From Planctomycetota bacterium (GTDB lineage Bacteria; Planctomycetota; UBA1135; GCA-002686595), in assembly GCA_002686265.1 (NCBI GenBank), contig NZBA01000035.1:62001-126000 (forward strand): a stretch of 64,000 bases of DNA, given 5' to 3'. Positions 9,407 through 16,532 of this stretch are shown here, one piece after another (position 1 is the first letter of the stretch; each line of letters starts with the position of its first letter). Made by a program: the position numbers and the translations under genes. The notes below the pieces were generated by a model that was given only the letters and a program-made list of their open reading frames with translations, made no database searches and was not told where the DNA came from.

Positions 9407-9712
9407 GAGCGTGCCGCGAACCCCCGTCGGGGCCTCGCGTGGCCGTGGTGTCGCGCGGGTCTGCCGGCGTCGAATGCGCCGGTGGGTCGTTGGGCCCATC
9501 CTGCCCTCTGAGGTGGGTGTTCAGGGCATGGTTGGACGGGATTTTGGGCAACGAGTCTATCCGCTCCCGGCGTTGGCGGAGGTGTGGTTGTGGAGGATTC
9601 GGGGGGGTCCGCGCTGGAGGTCGTGCCCAGCTCCGCCCACAATCCCGAGGCTGCCACGCCGGAGGAAACGGACACTCCTCTCCGGCTATGGGAGCGACCG
9701 AATCGACCAGCC
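9407..9712. other. Intergenic region between divergent korA and FIST genes
   Basis: This 306-base gap separates two divergently read genes, so it should hold both promoters. No convincing -35/-10 pair, long inverted repeat or small coding frame was found by reading it. Confidence 0.5.
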
Positions 9713-10918
9713 ATGACTCCCGCCCGCTTCGCTTCCGGATTCTCCACGAGAGAAGACACGCAGGATGCAGTGCGCGAAGCCTCCGAGCAGCTCCTAGGGC
9801 ACCTCGGCGACGAGACTCCGGACCTGCTCGTGGCCTTCGTGACCCTCCATCACGGTGGGCAGTTCGAGAGCCTGGGAGCCGACCTGCTGCGAGCAACGGG
9901 CGCCCGACACGTCGTCGGCTGCTCAGGCGACGGCCTGATCGGCGGTCGCCGGGAGGTCGAGCAAGGTTCTGCCCTCGCGCTCTGGGCCCTCGCCTGCCAC
10001 GACACGCGGGTGGGGCTCTTCAGCTCCCAGGCCGAGCAAGACGAGTCTGGCGCCATCTCGTTCCAGGGCGTGCCCGATCTGCGCCGGGAGACGAGCGCCC
10101 TGCTACTGCTCGGAGAACCCTTCACCTTCCCCATGGCGGAGTTCCTGGGGTTGCTCAACGAGCGCTTCCCCGCCATCCCCGCGGTGGGGGGCATGGCCAG
10201 CGGCGGCCAAGGCCCGGGCCAGAACTTCCTCCTCCACGACGAGCGCCTGGTAGAGAGAGGTTGCGTGGGGGTCACCCTCGAGGGCGGCGTCGAGCTCGTG
10301 CCGGTAGTGAGCCAGGGCTGTCGGCCGGTGGGCGAGCCGCTGGTCATCACCTCGGTAGCAGATCACCTCGTGCGCAAGCTCGGCGGACGCAAGGCGGCCA
10401 AGGCCCTCTTCGAGACCCTGCGCGGCCTCGATGAGGGCGATCGGGAGCTCTTCCAGGGCGGCCCCTTCCTCGGGGTCGCCGTGGACGCCAACCAGCACGA
10501 GTTCCAGCGAGGGGATTTCCTGGTACGCGGCATTCTGGGTGTGCAGTCCAGCGACGGGGCCGTTGCCGTGGCGGACGGAGGCCTACGGCCTGGCCAGACG
10601 GTGCAGTTCATGGTGCGCGACGCCGAGTCCGCGGGTGAGGATCTCTCGCGCTTGATGGAGGCCCGCGTGGGGACGGAGGGTGCCGCCGCGGAGGAAGTCG
10701 GCGTGTTGCTGTTCTCCTGCAATGGTCGCGGATCGAGGATGTTCGGCGGCGAGGCGGACCACGACATTCGCCGGGTGCAGGCGGCCTTCGGCCGCGAGGT
10801 CCCCGCCGCGGGCTTCTTCGCCATGGGCGAAATCGGTCCGGTCGGCGGTCGCAACTTCCTGCACGGCTTCACCGCCTCGGTGGGCGTCCTGCGCGGGGCG
10901 CCGCCCTCCGGCCGCTAG
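9713..10918 (+). CDS. FIST domain protein (FIST_N + FIST_C)
   Basis: A 401-residue protein. The N-terminal half shows the FIST_N pattern with VVGCSGDGLIGG (about residues 75-86) and a later GGMASGGQGPGQNFLLHD. The C-terminal half shows FIST_C features such as FQRGDFLVRGILGVQ, VLLFSCNGRGSRMFGG and AGFFAMGEIGPVGGRNFLHGFT. FIST modules are thought to sense small ligands and are often tied to signalling; no kinase or receiver is fused here. ATG 9713 gives the family N-terminus; the longer upstream frame looks non-coding. The TAG stop at 10916-10918 is the first base block of a dispersed repeat. Confidence 0.88.
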   Translation: MTPARFASGFSTREDTQDAVREASEQLLGHLGDETPDLLVAFVTLHHGGQFESLGADLLRATGARHVVGCSGDGLIGGRREVEQGSALALWALACHDTRVGLFSSQAEQDESGAISFQGVPDLRRETSALLLLGEPFTFPMAEFLGLLNERFPAIPAVGGMASGGQGPGQNFLLHDERLVERGCVGVTLEGGVELVPVVSQGCRPVGEPLVITSVADHLVRKLGGRKAAKALFETLRGLDEGDRELFQGGPFLGVAVDANQHEFQRGDFLVRGILGVQSSDGAVAVADGGLRPGQTVQFMVRDAESAGEDLSRLMEARVGTEGAAAEEVGVLLFSCNGRGSRMFGGEADHDIRRVQAAFGREVPAAGFFAMGEIGPVGGRNFLHGFTASVGVLRGAPPSGR

Positions 10919-11093
10919 CCGCCCGTTGAGAAGGGGCCGTAGCGAGACGAAGCCATCTTCGTCGCTCTGAAGGAGGGCGAGGTCGAGACGGCGCAGGCGG
11001 CCCTAGAGGGCCAGCGAGCACGGATCGGCGAGCCCGACGCCCTAGCGGCGGAGAGGGCGGAGTAGTAGTAGGCCGTTTCTCAGCGGGCTGCCG
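10916..11093. repeat. Dispersed element with terminal inverted repeats, copy 1
   Basis: About 178 bases. The left end CCCGTTGAGAAGGGGCC and right end GGCCGTTTCTCAGCGGG are near-perfect inverted repeats. Inside lies a hairpin at 10941-10966 (AGCGAGACGAAG, short loop, CTTCGTCGCT) and a conserved core CGAGCACGGATCGGCGAG. The same ends and core occur at 34941-35031 and 36362-36540. This copy fills most of the 315-base gap between the FIST gene and the next gene, and starts at the FIST stop codon. It may be a MITE- or REP-like element; no coding capacity is seen. Confidence 0.75.
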
Positions 11094-11233
11094 GCAACCC
11101 GGCAGAGGAAGAGACTCCGAGGGCCGTTCGGTTCGCCGCGGATTCCGGCTCGCGAGCGGGTGACCCGCCACAGGCGGAGCCGCCGCGCCCCAAGATCCAC
11201 CCATCCCGACCCGCCCGGTCGGACCATGACCTG

Positions 11234-12187
11234 ATGCTGCTCTCTCTTCGATTCCCCACCTCCCTCCGGCATGCGCTCTCCCTTGGGCTTGGTGTCCTTC
11301 TGCCCCTCGGCCTGATTGTTCACCTGAGCATGACTGGCGGCCTGGAGACGCTTCCCGGCGATTCAGGGCCAACCCCGCTGAGCCCCCCTCGAACCGTCCA
11401 TGCGAGCCACCGGTTCAGTCGAGGGCGCTCGAGGCCTCCCCGCGCCGTGGCGCGCACTGCCCGCGACTACTTGGCGATCGAGCGAGCCGAGCGCACACGC
11501 CTCGCCTCTGAAATCGGCCCGCCCCAGCGCGGCGCCGGGCCCCCGCCGGCCGCCGACGGGGTGCTCTCGGTGCAGAGCGCGGCCGCGGAGAATCGAGAAG
11601 AGCCTCGCTGGCCCGTACACCTCAACGACACACGTCTCGCACGGCACGAACCAACGCCGGCGCAGAGGCTTGGAGGCACCGCTCGGAGGGGCGGGGCTCG
11701 CACTGCCCGCGTCCGCCCCGCGGGCTTGATCGATGTCGCCACGAACCCGCGGCGAGGCCTGGAGCAGGGGTTGGTCCTCACTCGCTGCGAGTCCACCGCG
11801 CGAGCCCGGAGCGGCATTCGCGTGGTGTTGCTCGAGCCCACCGGCGACCTCGATCCCGAGATCGACGACCGCGGCGAGGAGCTCGCCCTCATCGACCGCG
11901 CCGGCGAGACGGTGAGTCGGATCGGAGGGCTCGAAGCCCACGACCGCGGCGGCCGCCGCGTCCCCGTGCGCTTCGCCATGAACCGCGGTCGCTTGCGGAT
12001 CGAGATCGCCGACGAGGAAGCCGAGTACCCCATCCGCGTGCAACCGCGCAGCGTGGAAGAGGAAGAGCAGGAAGAAGAGGGTAGGGAAGGCCGGCTGATC
12101 GCCGGATCCAAGCGCGGGAGCGAGGCGCAGGAGACCCACCGGGGGACGGGGCCGGCTCCTCAGGTCGCCGCACGCCCGGCCTCCTGA
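11234..12187 (+). CDS. Secreted protein resembling the N-terminal stub of an FG-GAP/integrin-like family protein; possibly a remnant
   Basis: A 317-residue frame with an N-terminal membrane/signal segment (about residues 12-32) followed by an Arg-rich low-complexity part to about 165. Residues about 195-280 resemble the segment just before the beta-propeller in large secreted FG-GAP proteins (VSRIGGLEAHDRGGRRVPVR, then IEIADEEAEYPIRVQP). In those proteins this is followed by YxxxI-DPL and many repeats. Here the frame instead runs into a Glu-rich stretch and stops. Without the propeller it is either a truncated gene or a short paralogue. A long frame on the opposite strand is also open, so coding status is not certain. 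Confidence 0.45.
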   Translation: MLLSLRFPTSLRHALSLGLGVLLPLGLIVHLSMTGGLETLPGDSGPTPLSPPRTVHASHRFSRGRSRPPRAVARTARDYLAIERAERTRLASEIGPPQRGAGPPPAADGVLSVQSAAAENREEPRWPVHLNDTRLARHEPTPAQRLGGTARRGGARTARVRPAGLIDVATNPRRGLEQGLVLTRCESTARARSGIRVVLLEPTGDLDPEIDDRGEELALIDRAGETVSRIGGLEAHDRGGRRVPVRFAMNRGRLRIEIADEEAEYPIRVQPRSVEEEEQEEEGREGRLIAGSKRGSEAQETHRGTGPAPQVAARPAS

Positions 12188-12297
12188 ACCCCTCGCGGCC
12201 TGCGCGGGGAACTCCTGACGTGAGGACGCGCGGGAGAATGCCGACGCCACCCTGAAGGAAACCGGAGCCCGGGCTGATCCGCCCGGCGGTCGGCGTG

Positions 12298-12303
12298 TAT
12301 CGT
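12298..12303 (+). promoter_or_regulatory. Candidate -10 hexamer TATCGT, 8 nt before start codon
   Basis: TATCGT lies 8 bases before the ATG of the IMPase-like gene, which has no Shine-Dalgarno. This spacing would place transcription start at or next to the start codon (leaderless). It fits a pattern seen at several other genes here. No -35 was found. Confidence 0.4.
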
Positions 12304-12311
12304 GACGCCCC

Positions 12312-13139
12312 ATGTCCGCATCCATGAGCCCGGAGGAGGTCGAACGAGACCTGCGGTTTGCGATCGAGGCGGCACGCGTAGCCGGCGAGCGCGTCTCCGC
12401 CCTGCGTGAAGCCGAGCGCTGGGAGGGGGCCATGTTGGCCGACATCGGCGACCAGGCGGCGGACGGCTACCTGCAGGGCCTGATCGCCGGGCGCTACCCC
12501 GACGACGGAATCCTGAGCGAGGAGACGCGCGACTCAGAGGCGCGCCTCGCCAAGGAGCGAGCGTGGATCATCGATCCGCTGGACGGCACCCGCGAGTACA
12601 GCCAGCTGCGGGAGGACTGGGCGGTCCACGTGGCTTTGACCGTGGGAGGTCGCTGCGCCCTGGCCGCCGTGGGCCTGCCTGCCCAAGAGCGCCTCTTGTG
12701 GGGCGTCGCACTCGAAGGCCGCGAGCGGGCGGGGATCATCGGCGAGGGAGAGCTGGCCCGAGGCGACTCTCCCTGCGCCGATGCGCCGCGCATCGCCTGC
12801 AGCCGAAGCCACACGCCTGCCTGGATGGAGCGCTTCGCCGAGACCATCGGCGCCGGGGAGCTGATCCCCTCCGGCAGCGTCGGCAACAAGGCGGGAATGC
12901 TGCTCCTGGGAGTCGCCGACGTGTACGTGCACCGCATCGGGCTGAAGGAGTGGGACACCTGCGCCCCTGAGACCGTCGCCCGCGCCCTCGGCTGGACGGT
13001 CTCCAAGCTGCGCGGCGACGAGCACGCCTACAACCAGCCGGACCCGGTCAACCACGAGTTCGTCATGTGCCGGCCCGCCTGGTCCGCGCGCGTGGTCGCC
13101 GCTCTCGCGGCCTGCGGCGCACTGGATACCGACGACTGA
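12312..13139 (+). CDS. Inositol monophosphatase/CysQ-like 3'(2'),5'-bisphosphate nucleotidase
   Basis: A 275-residue Li-sensitive-type phosphatase. All metal-site motifs of the family are visible: SEETRD, IIDPLDGTREY and KEWDTCAPE; GSVGNKAGMLLLGVADVY precedes the last. IMPase members hydrolyse inositol phosphate, fructose-1,6-bisphosphate or PAP. The family motifs alone do not decide between them. The CysQ reading is favoured by context: a PAPS-making operon (sat, cysC) lies just downstream on the other strand, and PAP is the by-product of PAPS use. Start ATG 12312 gives normal length. Confidence 0.85.
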   Translation: MSASMSPEEVERDLRFAIEAARVAGERVSALREAERWEGAMLADIGDQAADGYLQGLIAGRYPDDGILSEETRDSEARLAKERAWIIDPLDGTREYSQLREDWAVHVALTVGGRCALAAVGLPAQERLLWGVALEGRERAGIIGEGELARGDSPCADAPRIACSRSHTPAWMERFAETIGAGELIPSGSVGNKAGMLLLGVADVYVHRIGLKEWDTCAPETVARALGWTVSKLRGDEHAYNQPDPVNHEFVMCRPAWSARVVAALAACGALDTDD

Positions 13140-13205
13140 GCGCGGTCCGAGCGCGCAGCCGGGCCACGAACACGCGCGGGCACGCGGGACTTGGTCGTTT
13201 GCCGG

Positions 13206-14837
13206 TCAGCGCTCGAGCGCCTCGAGACCGCGCACGAAGGACTCCCACTCGCCTTGGAGCTCCCCGATGTCGACGCCTTCGAAGGCAACGTCGACGGCAC
13301 AGGTGCGCGCCGCGAGCTGAGCCTCGCCGCGCGCCTTCTCGTCGGCGCGACCCTCCTCGCCGAGCCGTTCTTGTTCCGTGGCCCAGGCGCGCTTGAGCTC
13401 CTCGAAGTACACGGTCAGGATCTCCGACCAGCGCGGGTGGGAGGCGACGGTCTTCGAGGTGTTCAGGAAGTAGATCATCGACCAGCCCTGCGCGTAGCAC
13501 AGGCCCGGGTTGGCGTAGTAGTCCTTCTGCTCGAAGCGGATGATCTTCTCCCAGGAGATGTGCTTCCCCTCCGCGACGGCCCGCTTGATGGTGTTGACCC
13601 GCCAGCGGTTCGGCCCAATCCGCCGCACGCGGCCGTTCTTGACGACGGCGCCCGAGAAGAAATCCCCGGTGCCTTCGTTGTACCAGGAGTGCGGCGCGAG
13701 TTCGCCGGCGGAGTAATGGATGAACTGGTGGAAGGCCTCGTGGTAGAGGACGATGAAGGTGTCGGTCTTGTCCGTCCGCTCGCCCTTCTCCCGCTTGGTC
13801 GCATCGTAGAGGACGAGTTCCTCGTCGCGGTAGTTCCAGTAGCCCGCGCTCCCCCGCGGACCGCCGTACTCGAAGTACTCGTCACGGTCCTCGCAGACGC
13901 GCACCGTCGAGACCGCTTCGATCGGCCCGGCGGGCGGGAAGAGCGCCTCGTACTCAGCCCGGATGAGCTCGATGTCGCGCACGATCTTGCGCACGAGCGG
14001 CTGGTCCTTGGTGTCGTAGACGACGATGTAGTTCTCGGTGTCCTCGGCCTTCCACTTCTCGGGGAGCGAGAGGCGCGTCTCGATGCGATAGGCGGGGTCC
14101 ACGTACTTCCGGCGGGCGTAGAAGCGCTCCCACTTGCGCCGCTGTGGATTGGGCGCGGGCTCGCTGAACTTCATCTTGGCAGCGGTGTTGCGCCAGATCT
14201 TCGCCTGCTCTTCCAACCGCTCCTCCGGGCAGTAGCCAAGCACGGCGATCGTGCGCTCGCGCTCCTTCTCCCAGACGTAAGCCCAGCCCGCGAGGTTCCC
14301 GCGTGACTTGGGCGGGCGCACGAGCTCGTATTCGGTCGCCTTCCAATCACCGCGCTCCTTGCCCTCGCTCGCCTCTCCCGCCGTCCAGCCCCGCCCGCGC
14401 TGCGCGAGGTAGCGCTCGAAGTTGTTGATCGGCGGCGGAGGCGGCTTCTCCTCCTCTTCTTCGACGCCTGTGTCCCCCTCTTCGTCCGTTTCGGCGGGCT
14501 CCTCGGGCTCCTCGGGCTCGTCAGGATCGCCGCTCTCCCCCGGACCCGGCGTCTTCGGCGCGACGTCGGGGATGTAGTCGATACGCAACACGAGCATGTC
14601 CGGGTGGTACCCCCTACTCCTCCGATCCTCGCGCAGCTTCTCGGTGTACTTGAGGATGACCAGGGCCTCGTTGGGCTTGGTCGGGATGCGCTTGTAGCTG
14701 CGAGCGCGCGGGAAGGTGATCCCGTGCTCGACGTGCTTCTCGGTCGAGTAGCCGCCCTGGGACGGGGAGCGCGCGGCTTCGGCGGGCGCCGGAGCAACGG
14801 CGAGCAGCACGAGCGCAATGCGCAGGAACGGGGTCAT
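13206..14837 (-). CDS. Secreted HExxH metallopeptidase-like protein (DUF1570/peptidase-MA-like)
   Basis: A 543-residue protein with a signal peptide (residues 1-22, cleavage near AEA). Residues about 100-140 form an acidic and Pro-rich linker (Glu-rich, then five prolines). The gluzincin-type zinc motif HEAFH is at 366-370, and Glu388 in NEGTGDFF is the likely third ligand, 18 residues on. The region around it (YWNYRDEELVLYD, HSWYNEGTGDFFSG) resembles DUF1570/peptidase-MA-like proteins. It lies 46 bases after the HD gene and is the last gene of the minus-strand run from 24.06 kb. The substrate is unknown. ATG 14837 was chosen because the signal peptide begins there. Confidence 0.75.
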   Translation of the reverse strand: MTPFLRIALVLLAVAPAPAEAARSPSQGGYSTEKHVEHGITFPRARSYKRIPTKPNEALVILKYTEKLREDRRSRGYHPDMLVLRIDYIPDVAPKTPGPGESGDPDEPEEPEEPAETDEEGDTGVEEEEEKPPPPPINNFERYLAQRGRGWTAGEASEGKERGDWKATEYELVRPPKSRGNLAGWAYVWEKERERTIAVLGYCPEERLEEQAKIWRNTAAKMKFSEPAPNPQRRKWERFYARRKYVDPAYRIETRLSLPEKWKAEDTENYIVVYDTKDQPLVRKIVRDIELIRAEYEALFPPAGPIEAVSTVRVCEDRDEYFEYGGPRGSAGYWNYRDEELVLYDATKREKGERTDKTDTFIVLYHEAFHQFIHYSAGELAPHSWYNEGTGDFFSGAVVKNGRVRRIGPNRWRVNTIKRAVAEGKHISWEKIIRFEQKDYYANPGLCYAQGWSMIYFLNTSKTVASHPRWSEILTVYFEELKRAWATEQERLGEEGRADEKARGEAQLAARTCAVDVAFEGVDIGELQGEWESFVRGLEALER

Positions 14838-14883
14838 GTGCCTCGTTCTAAGCCGCCTCCGCCCCGCCCGCAACCCGCGCCTG

Positions 14884-15441
14884 TCAGGCCGTGGCCTCCA
14901 GGGCGTCGAGAGCCTCCACAAGGGGGGCGGAGCGCTCGTCGCCCAGGCGAGCGACGAGGGCTTCCACGAGCTCCCGAGCGATCCGCAGGGTCCCCTCGCG
15001 TCCCCCGTTGAACGCGGACCACGCGTCCTCGGGCCGGCCGCGCAGGAAGTCGGCCAGGCTCTGCATGTTGTGCAGCTTGTCGGCCGCTTTCACCAGGAGA
15101 GCGGCCTCACTCATGGTCGCCACATGCTCGACCGCCAATCTCTTGCGCTCCGCCCAGCTCTCGATCGACTTGTCCTCGGTCACCTCGGCCACGATGTCGG
15201 CCACGGGGGCTCCGAACTCCTCGCGCAGGCGGTCGCCGGTCCACTCGGCGCAGTCCTCGACGACATCGTGCAGGACGGCGGCCTGCAGGGTGAGGTCATC
15301 CGCCCCCCAGCGTGCGAGGATCAGCGCCACGTGGACCGGATGGAGGAAGTAGGGCGTGCACCCGTCCTTGCGCCGCTGATCGGCGTGGGCCTCGCAGGCT
15401 GCGCGCAGGGCGCGCTCGATGCCAGGGGAGAAGCCCTTCAA
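14884..15441 (-). CDS. HD-domain phosphohydrolase, SpoT-hydrolase-like
   Basis: A 185-residue protein with His34, the HDxxED motif (HDVVED, residues 58-63) and a later Asp in KAADKLHN (near 121). This is the pattern of metal-dependent (p)ppGpp hydrolase-type HD domains; no synthetase, TGS or ACT domain is present. It may be a small alarmone hydrolase or another nucleotide hydrolase. No ATG or GTG fits: the best start is TTG 15441, which overlaps the stop of the upstream gene (ATTTGA), implying translational coupling. Upstream extension of the frame merely shadows that gene. Confidence 0.8.
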   Translation of the reverse strand: MKGFSPGIERALRAACEAHADQRRKDGCTPYFLHPVHVALILARWGADDLTLQAAVLHDVVEDCAEWTGDRLREEFGAPVADIVAEVTEDKSIESWAERKRLAVEHVATMSEAALLVKAADKLHNMQSLADFLRGRPEDAWSAFNGGREGTLRIARELVEALVARLGDERSAPLVEALDALEATA

Positions 15442-16301
15442 ATCTCCACGCCCAGGGGTTTGAGCATCGCGAAGCCGAAGACCATCGAGGCCAGGATGAA
15501 GGTGATCACGATGCCGCCTGTGCCGTCGGGCAGCCAACCCAGCCGGCCGTCGGGGTAGTGGAACGAGACGCGCGAGAAGGGCGAGCCAGCGGGGAGACGG
15601 TCCTCCGCCGGCCACATGAAGGCGAGCCAGATCGAGCGCACGCGCTCGGGTTGGAGCATGGGCGCTTCCACATCGCCCGCGGCGAGCAGCTTGCGCTCGC
15701 TGGTGCCGTCTCCGAGGCGCAACTCGAGCTCGTGCAGGCCCGGCGCGGTGACCGCGACCTCCTGGAAGGCCACGCCACGGGAGGGGATGCGAGCCAGGGG
15801 GCTCAGCGCCTCGACCCCCGGGGGCAGGATCAGCTCCAGCTCGCCGACGCGCGCACGGTGCTCGGGCGCGAACTCGATGCGCACCAGGGTTCCCTGGCCG
15901 GGGAGCATCTCCGCCACGCGCTCCCGCTCCAAGACGGGCACGGGCTCGAATCCGTAGCGTGTGACCATCTGAGCGACGACGAAGACGAAGGGCAGGGCCA
16001 GGGGCACGAAGGGGCCGAAGTTCAGCCCGAGGTACTGGAGGATCCTCGCCAGGACCCTGCCGGTCGACTGCAAGACCACGACCAGATCGTCCTGATAGAG
16101 CCGGATGGCGATCATGTGGCCCTTGATCTTGTCCTTAGTCTGCTTGATGCCGCGCTGCCAGCTGATGTGCTTGAAGACGACGAGGGCACCGACGCCGAAA
16201 ACGCCGCTGATGACCAACAACGCGAACTCCGGTCCCAGAAGCTCCAGAGGCTTGAGGGCCAGGTCGAACAGAACGTTGATTGCGCCGTTGATCGCGTTCA
16301 T
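15438..16301 (-). CDS. Integral membrane protein, EMC3/TMCO1 (Oxa1/YidC superfamily)-like
   Basis: A 287-residue protein. Predicted membrane segments are at about residues 24-43, 93-118 and 262-282. Between the first two is a basic, amphipathic loop (KQTKDKIKGHMIAIRLYQDD) of the kind found in EMC3/TMCO1/DUF106 insertases. A beta-rich extracytoplasmic domain lies between segments 2 and 3 (about 120-255). Superfamily assignment rests on layout and the basic loop, not on an alignment. A role in membrane insertion of neighbouring AlkP proteins is speculation. Its stop overlaps the HD gene start, and an RHH gene ends 19 bases upstream. Confidence 0.55.
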   Translation of the reverse strand: MNAINGAINVLFDLALKPLELLGPEFALLVISGVFGVGALVVFKHISWQRGIKQTKDKIKGHMIAIRLYQDDLVVVLQSTGRVLARILQYLGLNFGPFVPLALPFVFVVAQMVTRYGFEPVPVLERERVAEMLPGQGTLVRIEFAPEHRARVGELELILPPGVEALSPLARIPSRGVAFQEVAVTAPGLHELELRLGDGTSERKLLAAGDVEAPMLQPERVRSIWLAFMWPAEDRLPAGSPFSRVSFHYPDGRLGWLPDGTGGIVITFILASMVFGFAMLKPLGVEI

Positions 16302-16320
16302 TTCGCAGGGGGAAGGCGGG

Positions 16321-16518
16321 TCAGCTGATGTAGCCCAAACCGCGTAGCTTCTCGGTGATGTCCTCGTCGGAGGCGCCGTCCTCGAAGTTCGAGAGCTCCC
16401 TCTCGATGATGTGGACGATGAACTCCTCGTGCGAGGCGTAGCCGGCCACTTCCGCGACCTTCTTCACGCGATCCAGGAGATCCTTCTCGAGCTTGATCTT
16501 GTTGCCGCCACCAAACAT
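16321..16518 (-). CDS. Small ribbon-helix-helix (RHH)-like protein, 65 aa
   Basis: A 65-residue protein. The segment KIKLEKDLLDRVKKVAEVAG followed by SHEEFIVHIIEREL has the strand-helix-helix pattern of RHH DNA-binding proteins (CopG/Arc type). The tail ends in LRGLGYIS, a C-terminal motif shared with two other proteins of this region. ATG 16518 has a good Shine-Dalgarno (GAGGAG, 6 nt). It lies 14 bases after the AlkP gene and 19 bases before the EMC3-like gene, so it is co-transcribed. It may be a second regulator or a structural adaptor; no toxin partner is seen. Confidence 0.72.
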   Translation of the reverse strand: MFGGGNKIKLEKDLLDRVKKVAEVAGYASHEEFIVHIIERELSNFEDGASDEDITEKLRGLGYIS

Positions 16519-16532
16519 GGTCGCTCCTCTCG

